From assembly GCA_032353305.1 (NCBI GenBank), contig JAUCNG010153316.1, forward strand, positions 1-13,271: 13,271 nt of DNA, read 5' to 3'. Made by a program: the position numbers and the translations under genes. Positions 1 to 8,800 of this stretch are shown piece by piece (within the stretch, counting starts at the first letter, position 1; each line of letters begins with the position of its first letter). The notes under the pieces are model-generated. The model was not told where the DNA came from and did not search any database. It worked only from the letters and a program-made list of their open reading frames with translations. This DNA comes from Cephalothrix spiralis. Lineage: Eukaryota; Nemertea; Palaeonemertea; Archinemertea; Cephalotrichidae.

Positions 1-630
1 TTCCAAATGTCAACAGTGACTCAACACTGCGGATATAATGTAAACACGGCGGATACAAAGTCGTATTTGCCCGCTAATAGGTAAACAAACATGTAAAAGA
101 CTGCTAAGTCGGGTAATAAATTAAATTATGAGGCCTAGTTTGGCAAGTTCAAGGTCAATTTGTGAATAACGCGTTGACCCAAACACGAGCGTTTAGTGAC
201 AGCTCAGTAGATATAAATCGATTTTTACAGATGATGAAGTAATTGGAGTTAAATGATTTAATAATATTTACAAGTCTTCTGATTGGTTGATGGCCATGCA
301 TGGCTTAAAATTCTTCCGCGCTAATATTAATATCAATTAATATGGACGAGAAACGTACTTGTACAGTTTTAAAACCGTACAGTGTAATGAATCTGTCCGT
401 AAAATAGATAAAAAGCTCATATTGGACTAATAGACGTGTGGTAAAATTTACAGTGTTACAGTATACAATTTATGATTACATATATAACACGTGGTATACA
501 ATAAGCAGAGGTTATGAAATATACAATTTTTAAGCAAAACCTATTACTATTGTTGATTATTCAAACTACCGTAAAACCTAACGTATAGTTGATCTTTGCC
601 CTTTTTAACAAATTTGGCAAAAAGTCGAGT
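1..630. other. AT-rich non-coding stretch
   Basis: No frame, RNA gene or sizeable repeat that I can support. It has a 12-bp perfect palindrome GCCATGCATGGC at 293-304 and two nearby GCGGATA words at 31 and 50; both are short enough to be chance. Confidence 0.6.
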
Positions 631-763
631 ACAGGATTTTTTTTGGATTTTTTTCCAAACCTTAAGAATTTCCAAAATAAAAATTTATCAAATTTTATAA
701 ATTGATGTAATTTTGACGGGTTCTAAGGTTTCTAAAGGTTATGAAAAAATCCCTAAATCCTGT
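631..763. repeat. Imperfect foldback (about 35-bp arms), possible MITE remnant
   Basis: The left arm 631-668 (ACAGGATTTT...CTTAAGAA) is an imperfect reverse complement of the right arm 730-763 (TTCTAAAGGTTATG...AAATCCTGT). An AT-rich loop of about 60 bases lies between. Target-site duplications were not seen. Confidence 0.6.
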
Positions 764-949
764 TTCAAAAACAGTTTATGTAATTATATATAAGTTCAGC
801 AATCAAACCAAATTAATGGGAATGATAAGATTTTGAATTTTGCTAAATAAATACGTTAATAGCCGTGATGATGCTCAAGTAATGAAATTAATGATCCAGT
901 TAGCGTTTATTATGAAACACGTACCGGTTGAATTCAGTGATCCGTTTGA

Positions 950-1110
950 ATTGAGTTTTAAAATTTTCTGGGATACGATTTTCTCAAAAATTTGGGGTGC
1001 GTATTATACATTAGTACATAGATTTTGTTTTTTTCTACCAAAATTTTGGCCACGAGAGTTGGGGTGCGTATTGGCGTGCTATACGTGAGGTTTCACGGTA
1101 TATATTTTAT
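950..1110. mobile_element. Possible decayed pogo/Tigger-like transposon end
   Basis: The 14-mer TTGGGGTGCGTATT occurs twice (992-1005 and 1059-1072), the second followed by GGCGTGCTATACGTGAGG. From memory, ends of some pogo-superfamily elements carry repeated GGGTGCGT.TTATACGCG words. No transposase frame or partner inverted repeat was found, so the assignment is weak. Confidence 0.25.
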
Positions 1111-1149
1111 TCAGTATATAATATCAAGAATAATATGTCTTCTCTCCTA

Positions 1150-1299
1150 CATAATCACTTAAGATATTAGAGTCATGCAACACAAGTCCAAATTTCTAAT
1201 ATCCATTGTCACTGGACATACCAAAAATTCAAAACTTCACTCATAATCACTTAAAATATTAGAGTCATGCAACACAAGTCCAAATTTCTAATATCCATT
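1150..1299. repeat. 58-bp direct repeat, two copies 92 bp apart
   Basis: 1150-1207 and 1242-1299 match at 57 of 58 bases (CATAATCACTTAAG/AATATTAG ... CTAATATCCATT). A 34-base unrelated spacer separates them. The unit contains ATATTAG near one end and CTAATAT near the other, a short internal inverted repeat. Confidence 0.95.
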
Positions 1300-1599
1300 A
1301 TCCACATACAGGAGTAAGGTCTATCCTTTGACACAGCAGTTACTGTATTTCACGCACTTGCACAGTTATCTATTGAAATTTTGATTGGTATCATCACTAT
1401 TTAGCAAAAACTCAATTTAAAAGTTGTATTAGCCGAGGCCTTTGCTTGTAATCCCAAAATGAACGACACAAGAACCTGGACTGACACGTATAATCTGTAG
1501 CTAATAGATATATCATCACATGCATGGATTGCTATTGAAATCACGAGAGGTAGATGATAATGTATCATAGGGATAGTGATTGATAATCGGACGTAATGA

Positions 1600-1752
1600 C
1601 TTTGACGCATTTAAACTTTTTTCTGGCGGGGTGACAATCTGTATGCGTCAAAGGCCATCAAGCTATACTTTTGATGAACTTTTTAAATGATATGATATAC
1701 CCTGTGATGTAGAACTTGCAGTCCATCGAAATTAAATTCAAAAAGTTCATCA
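1600..1752. repeat. Two adjacent short inverted repeats
   Basis: CTTTGACGCAT at 1600-1610 is the exact reverse complement of 1643-1653 (11 bp, 32-base loop). Directly after, TGATGAACTTTTTAAAT at 1672-1688 pairs with 1736-1752 with one mismatch in 17 (47-base loop). They could be hairpins of a small non-autonomous element. Confidence 0.6.
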
Positions 1753-2381
1753 CAAATACGGGAACTCATCTAAATAAAGTAGTATCCATCGCATACTTTG
1801 TATTTTTGAAGCTCAACACAATTGCACCTTGCCGATCAATATTTTTATTGATCATTATCATCTACAGATGTAGATACCTTCCATGGGAGTCACCAAAAGC
1901 AAATAACCATAAATCCATAGTCCCAAGTGTCACCATGACTGACGCTGTAGTCATGTGATCTTCAGTAGGGTCGGGAGATATCCAAAATCAGTTTCTGCTG
2001 ACTGGGTCAAACACTTTCCCGGGATTCTACTAAAGTCTAATAATGCTAAGAATTTACGTTCCTCCGTAGATAAAATAAAGTTCTGATAGCCTTATATTTT
2101 CAGAATTTGCAGTGGAAGTTGGTTGACGTGAGTCTGAAGCCTATCCAACCCTGCCATGCAAGGTAGTTTAACATCAATTACAGGGTTTTTGACACATATA
2201 AGAGCCTTCATATTAATTTGACACTAGTGTTTTCAAGCGAGAGATTGACCCTGCACGTTCAATTTATGTGGGGGAAATTATTATGGGTTAGCTAGGTAGG
2301 AACTCTTCTTTCGTTAGAGGGACGGCTTGCAAAATGTAAACGGGACTTCTAGTGAGCATGTAGCTTACTTGGCATACAACT
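1753..2381. other. Non-coding stretch downstream of the GVIN-like gene
   Basis: No supported gene. It contains the first canonical AATAAA on the minus strand after the GVIN-like stop (1844-1849), about 965 bases downstream, which could serve as a distal poly(A) signal. The frames present are short and lack recognisable motifs. Confidence 0.5.
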
Positions 2382-2627
2382 ATTGTGGTAGGTAGGCATT
2401 TTTATAGCAAGCCCCAGTCCATATCCATGTTAACGAATAGTTCTAAGCATATTGAAAATTTTACTGCCTGACGAAGGAGTTGGTTGATGGAAGCAAGATG
2501 CTCATTGTGGTAGGTAGACATTTTTATAGCAAGCCCCAGTGTCCATATCCATGTTAAAGAAGAGTTCTAAGCATATTGAAAATTTTACTGCCTGACGAAG
2601 GAGTTGGTTGATGGAAGCAAGATGCTC
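2382..2627. repeat. Tandem duplication, 122 + 124 bp
   Basis: Copy one covers 2382-2503 and copy two 2504-2627, head to tail without a spacer, both from ATTGTGGTAGGTAG to GATGCTC. They differ at three bases plus a two-base GT insertion in the second copy. The low divergence implies a fairly recent duplication. Confidence 0.95.
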
Positions 2628-2765
2628 ATTTCCAGAATGTTTGCCATAAGAAATAGTATTTATGGCCTTGCCGACATTTTCAAATGAGGGATCAGTGTCA
2701 AGCTCTATAGTTGTTAGGTATATTTTAGAATCTAGATGGCGTGAAATGTTTTTTGGGTTACGCAT
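2502..2765 (-). other. Unrecognised 87-codon open frame in the likely 3' UTR
   Basis: An ATG-started frame beginning 47 bases after the GVIN-like stop and out of frame with it. The product is hydrophilic with no motif I recognise and no signal peptide. Its 3' part lies on the second copy of a 122/124-bp tandem duplication, and the stop codon is formed at the junction between the two copies; the other copy would instead end WGLL-stop in the same frame. It may be a chance frame, a decayed exon or transposon debris. A CATAAA polyadenylation-like hexamer for the minus strand lies within it at 2659-2664; no AATAAA occurs on the minus strand until 1844-1849. Confidence 0.2.
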
Positions 2766-2812
2766 ATTTCTTCATAAACTCATTTTTTGTTCAGTTTGAT
2801 GCGTATATGTAG

Positions 2813-5800
2813 CTAGTTGGGTAAGTAAATTCTAAGACTATCTTTTGCCTGCTGAATCGTTATATCATTCCAAGCATTTGGGATATTAGGCAATTTTGCG
2901 TCATAATGTTCTGAAAGTTGGTATTTGTATGTTGCTATGAACCAATTCCAATACGTTGATGAATCCATACAGCTTGACGGTGCAATGTCCCATGTTGGTA
3001 GATAAGTCTTGTATTCTATATATTTATGAACCTTTTGTTTATTACCAGTAGTAGTGCATTTACCTGAGGCCCGACACTCATATTGGCATGAAAGACACTT
3101 AAAGGCTACATCCTTGTTTTGGACTTCAAAATTGCACGATTCAATTACAAGTTCCCGCTCATCCTGGGATCCCGCATCCGCTCCCCATCTAATTCCTCGA
3201 ACTCCTTTTGGTCTATGCTGTATGCATCGATGATTTGTGTTCTTTGTCGTATGTGCATCAGAACAAGGTTCATTACAAAATGGACATTTTGCTTGGCAGC
3301 CCCAGAGTTTGTTTAAAACTTGACTGTAAGGTGTATCTCCTGGCCATTTAATATTTTCTGCTTTCACATCTAACATTGCCATTACCTCTTCCATCAGGTC
3401 ATCCATCTTACCGATTAAAATACTTTGAAGGTTCAAGTAATCAACCACATTCAGATCAACTACAATTGCAAGTTCAGACTCTGGAATTTTGATTTTTGTC
3501 AGGCAAGATATGAAGTTTTTACTCCAAGTAATTGTTGACTGATCTTCTTTTTTCTTCGACAATTCTGCATCTGATGCAGTCTTTATACTCTCAACCAAGT
3601 CTTCAATAATAATATGAGCAAGACGTTTTGCCATATGTATGTATTTTGTCTCTCCTTCATGATTAGCAACAAAGAATTTTCTATCCATAAAATTGGTCAA
3701 CCACTGGAGTGAGTAGTCTGTAGCACTATTGATGAAGTATCTATAGCTATTAAAATTTGCTCCAACAGCTAGATCATCCAGGATTTCAATAATCAATTGA
3801 TACTTCGATCCAAAGTGTAACGTGATATCTTTAACTATTTCGAGAGGCAATCTTGTGTCTAAGACTTTCTTTATAGATGCAACCAGCTTACCGTAAATAA
3901 AATCAGCAGCAATGCACTCATTCGTTTTCTCCTTCACCAAGTTCATAAAAAGGTGCAACATGTTCTTCTTGCACCTACTTAGTTTCTTGGTAATACTGTT
4001 TTTCTCATCATAATCTGCCTGCATCCTTTTAAAAACAGAGATCGCAAAGCGGGATGTATGGACCGCAAGTTTGACTTTCAGGGTTGGTAGTATTTGAAAG
4101 GATTGTTCCTTGTCCTTGTTATGCTCATCGATACCTTCAATAACTTTCTTTATAACCTGTGAAGCATGCGATTTATGAAATCGACAACTCTTTTTAGACA
4201 AATCGTCCAAGTTAGTTTGAATATTTTCAAATATATCACCAATAACGGCTAAAGCTTTTTTAACAATTCGTTCATTTCCCTTAACTATAATTTTTGCTTT
4301 CTGAATATAGCTCATGACACACAGATGATGTTCAGCCTCGATTTCCGAAGCAGCGATGCTTCCATTAAGAACTTTTGAATCAAACGATTTTTTTAGAGGA
4401 TTATTCATTAACTCTTGTCTAAGACTTGGTGAATCCTTTCCTATATTCTCCCAGAGAACGTCATCTACCATGCCCTCAATGTTGACTGGTTCATCATAGT
4501 GATTCGCTGAAAGCTCGGCCATCCATTGAAACCAGACATCGTTAAACATTTTAAGAAGCTGATTATCCTTAACCAGCATAGTTCCTTTTTTTGATTTTGC
4601 TGCAAATTCTTTAGCCTTTTGCAAAATTTCTTCCTCGTACCTCTTCTGATTTCTTTGCTGATTAATATTATACTCCAGAACCTTTGCCGTGTCCGTAATA
4701 TCTTTTTCAGCAATTATATAGTTCTCATACGAGTCATGCCTAAGTTGATTTAGGGTTTTATTTTCCCATTCTGTTAAGATATCTTTAAGGCTATGTGAAG
4801 CAAAGAAATGTTTGACATCGTTTACAGCTGTTTCTTTTAAATCATCAACTATTTTTCTTAATTCTGATTTCAGTTGTGAGCTAAGTTCCTTAAGTGAATC
4901 ACATGAAATACATCCCTCAAGCTGAGTGATAGCAATTGTCTGAGTCCATTGTGTAGTTTCGAACTCATTTTTCCATTTCAGTGCATTGTATGCAGTCCCA
5001 AGGCTGTGATACGCACTGGCGGCCAGGCTGTTTCTGAAGCTGAAAACAAAATCATCAGACAGCACACCACTCCAGATGTCTTCTATACGCTGAATCATAC
5101 CTGGCAGCGTAAGGAACGACAAATCTTTTGGAATATCAAACAATAAACAGTGTTTGACTTCTTGTGCATTCTCTGTATATCCTTGATTGATTGGCGCCAT
5201 TGGTGGGTCACCATGCCACAGGTCAGAGAAGTACCAGATATGTTTGTTTCTATCGAAGTCAATAACCTGATTAAAGCTATGGATATTAGTTATATTCTCT
5301 ATTTGACATGCTTGTTCTGTTAGTTGGTCTAGTATCTCCTGTAATTTTTGACAGCTTTGTTTCATCTTGTCTTTGGCATCGGCAGCTGGGACATTCTGAT
5401 GAATAAAAACACAGCTACGATGAAGCTGAAAATTTTGATTGACCAATTTCATTCTAAGAAATGCATGAACCACGATTTGAAGCACATCACTCATTTCGCT
5501 CATGTTTTCTCCTTTGATATTAATAATTGTTACATCCCCTATACCAACGACAAACGTTGCTAGTTCGTTATCATGTACATGTTTGGTATGTCCAAGCTCA
5601 GGTGCTCTAAGGCCTTCAGTGTCAACCACAAGAACATAATCGTAATTCATTGTATCGTCCTTGACCTCAATTAGCTGAATGAACGCCCCCCGTGTGCATC
5701 GCCCAACAGTTGTTGCAAACTGCAAGCCAAACATTGTATTCAAAAGAGTAGATTTTCCGGAGCTTTGGACACCAAGTACAGATATAACATATAAGGTCTT

Positions 5801-8800
5801 CATACCTATCAGTTTCTTTAAACCATTAAACAAATCTTTGATCCAGGTTATTGGGACACTGGCTGTGTCCCCGTCCATTATTTCTATCGGTTGTCCTTCG
5901 GTAAGTAATTTCGCAGCTACAATAGGTAACATCCGAATATTTTTTAGCGTTTCTGGATTCAGTTGCTTTTTACTTCCAATCGCTGCCTCATATATCTGGG
6001 ACATCTCTCTTAACAGGTGCTCAAGTCCAAGAGATGCATCTGCTAACTTTTTTTCAACTTCAACCAACTCAAGCTTAAGTTGTTGACTTTGGATCCCAGA
6101 ACTATTAAGCTCGGTCCACTTCGCCTGGTACTGACTCCGCAAACCAGGAAGCGTATTCGTACACTTTTCATCAAGGTAAAATTTCACCCATTGTAGGAAG
6201 AGAACACCTGTGGGAGTGCCTACAGTTTTTGCCAGGTTCTTTAAGAAATATGTCATTAATTTACTGAGTGGCAATGAGTAATTAAGTTGTTTTTTCCTTA
6301 GTACAATCATTTCCTCTTGAATACATGCCATTTCATGGATGACATTCGATTTCTTATTATTCCTCCCTGACCGTTCTTTTTTCTTTTGTAAATCACTCCA
6401 TTCCTTCAATATGCTTCCTTGAAGTTGTAGCATAGTGTTTTTACATTCATAAGTCGAATTACTATCCACACAGCTAATAACCTCCTGAGCCAGCTCTTTT
6501 GCCGGTTTGCATAACTCGGCCTCTTCATCTATATGTATTCCATCCATCTTCAGTGTAAAGCAAATGTCTTCAATAATCTTTCCTGTTTCATGTTCAAGAA
6601 GTACGTTAACGACTTTTCTAATATCATGCTTCATATCAACGATTGGCTTAACCATTGATTTAGTATGAAATCCTAGAATAAACGAAACATTTTTTCCAAA
6701 AACGTTATATGGTTCTAATTGACTTCTAAGCAGTTCTTTTTTCATGGACTCTGGATCTCTAGTTGTCAGTACCAGAATAATTCTGATTGAGGCAGCATGT
6801 AGATCTGATATCAAGTCAAATACATCTGATCTCCCTATGTCACTTATTTCAACAATGCATACTATAATATTTGAAAAATACTTCATCACATTGACCTGCT
6901 TCTTGAATTTGCATGCATCACCTCGTAGGTTCATAAACATTGTCACATCTTCGAACGTATTAACTCTCTTACAAGAAGGTATAAACCACTGACATTCAAC
7001 TAACCCATTAGCTAGCTGCCGCTCTTCCTGACTAAGGGGACATTCCCTATTCCAGAAACAGTTCGTTGATTGATCATTCATGACATGGTTTAGAAGAACT
7101 GATTTGGAGCATGATGGTTTGCCTAATCGAATGAATGATATCGCCTTAATTGGTTCTTTGATAACCGAAGAAGCTTTGAATGCATCATCAACCTTACGCT
7201 CAATGGTAATACTACGAAATGCCCAAAGTGAAAGCTGCAGGGACTCACCAATTAGTTCAGGTGAGATAAATGGAACAGCAAGGCGACAAAGAAACATCTT
7301 ATAAATTATTGTCTGTTTCAGTATCAAATCACAGCAGGCAAGTATGGTCAGAAAAATATCTTGGGGGTGTTCCACATTAAGTGTAGCACATTCTTCATCT
7401 CTGAAAGTTCCTTCAAGTGAAAAATCATATTCAACATTAGATGTCTCTGTCTTGTTATTCTTGCACAATTGAGAATATTCTATAATTTCGTTATAACGAC
7501 CGATATAATCGAGCATTATTAGCTTCTGCATTATTCTCCAAGGAAGCGCTGCAATGCTGTCTTTAGGTATATCTGATACCGCCATAACATTCCACATGCT
7601 AATTTTTGACGGGTAATAATCGATCAATCCTAAATGCTCTAAAATAAATTTGCTTTTTTTATTTTGATCGAGATCCATTACCTTCATTGCGTCTTTATTC
7701 AGCCTTTCAGTCTGCGTCTTCTTAAAAGCATATATTGCAAAGCGTGATGCATGAACAGCCAGTTTGACTTTTAGGGTTGGCAGCAGTGTAAAGGATTGTT
7801 TTTCATCATTGTTATGCTCACGAGTACCTGCAACAACTTTCGATATGATTTGTCTAGCATATGACTCTTGAAATTGAAAATTCACTTGAGACAAACCGCT
7901 CAAGTAAATGTCGACACTTCGAAATATATTATTAATAACGGCAACTGCATGTTTTTTTATATTTTGGTTTCTTTCAGATTTCTCTTTGCGTGTCACAATA
8001 TCCCTAAGTGAATTCGCGTAATAGCTGAATGATTTCACTTCACTCAGATGATACTCGACCGATATATCTCTTGTAGAGATGCTTCCCTCAAGAATTTCTA
8101 AACGCAAGGGCGTACCGATGGGATTTGTTTCAATCTCATTTCTAAGAGTTACGGAATACATTTGTAGATTATTCCTGAGTATCCTTTCTACAATGTCCTC
8201 AATGCTCACTTGTTGATTATAGCTATTTGTTGTGAGGTGTAAAATTTTGTCTTTGTCCTTCTGTTTTATTTGCTGAATAAAATGACGATTTATTTGAAAT
8301 GTTTTATTGAAATCTGTCATATCAACCAATTTCATATCCAGTAATTGTAAGTTTCCTCTTTTTACTTCATTAAAAGTTGAACGGATTGTTTCCCAGTGGT
8401 ATGGTGGAGATTCTGTATGCATACTTACAAATCGTTGTATGGTATGTGGTAAATGATTCTGAATCGTGCCATAAATGTGTTGGAATTCTGCAAGCATGAT
8501 GCCATCGTCAACTATCCCATCTAAATATCCTACAAGTTCCGAAATCAAAAATGCGGAACATTCAATGTCGCCAGCTGTCTGGTGATCTCTGTATTTTTCA
8601 TAAAAAGTCTTAAACTCGGAAATGAAAATTTCTAAGTTATCATCGGTAATCTGAACCATACTCTCCGAATTATACTGAAGAATCTTTAGCACAACAAGAA
8701 CAAAAAACAAATCGTGATGCTTTCTATCTTCTTTAAGTTTTGTTTGAAGTTTTCGAATTAACCGGGATAGATCATTTGTAGCTTTCATGTACACAAATTC

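Noticed and set aside
293-304. 12-bp palindrome GCCATGCATGGC
   Set aside because: It is short and isolated, with no adjacent gene; chance is a sufficient explanation.
840-1088. 82-codon plus-strand frame, considered as a transposase fragment
   Set aside because: It begins with TTG and shows no DDE or DNA-binding motif; only the repeated terminal-like words are worth noting.
1150-1299. CRISPR-like repeat-spacer-repeat
   Set aside because: There are only two copies, the repeat is too long at 58 bp, and the DNA is eukaryotic.
4465-4713. 82-codon minus-strand frame in another phase
   Set aside because: It lies fully inside the GVIN-like coding region in a different frame and has no recognisable features.
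5679-6086. 135-codon plus-strand frame
   Set aside because: It lies antisense to the P-loop region of the giant gene, and its composition is explained by that strand.
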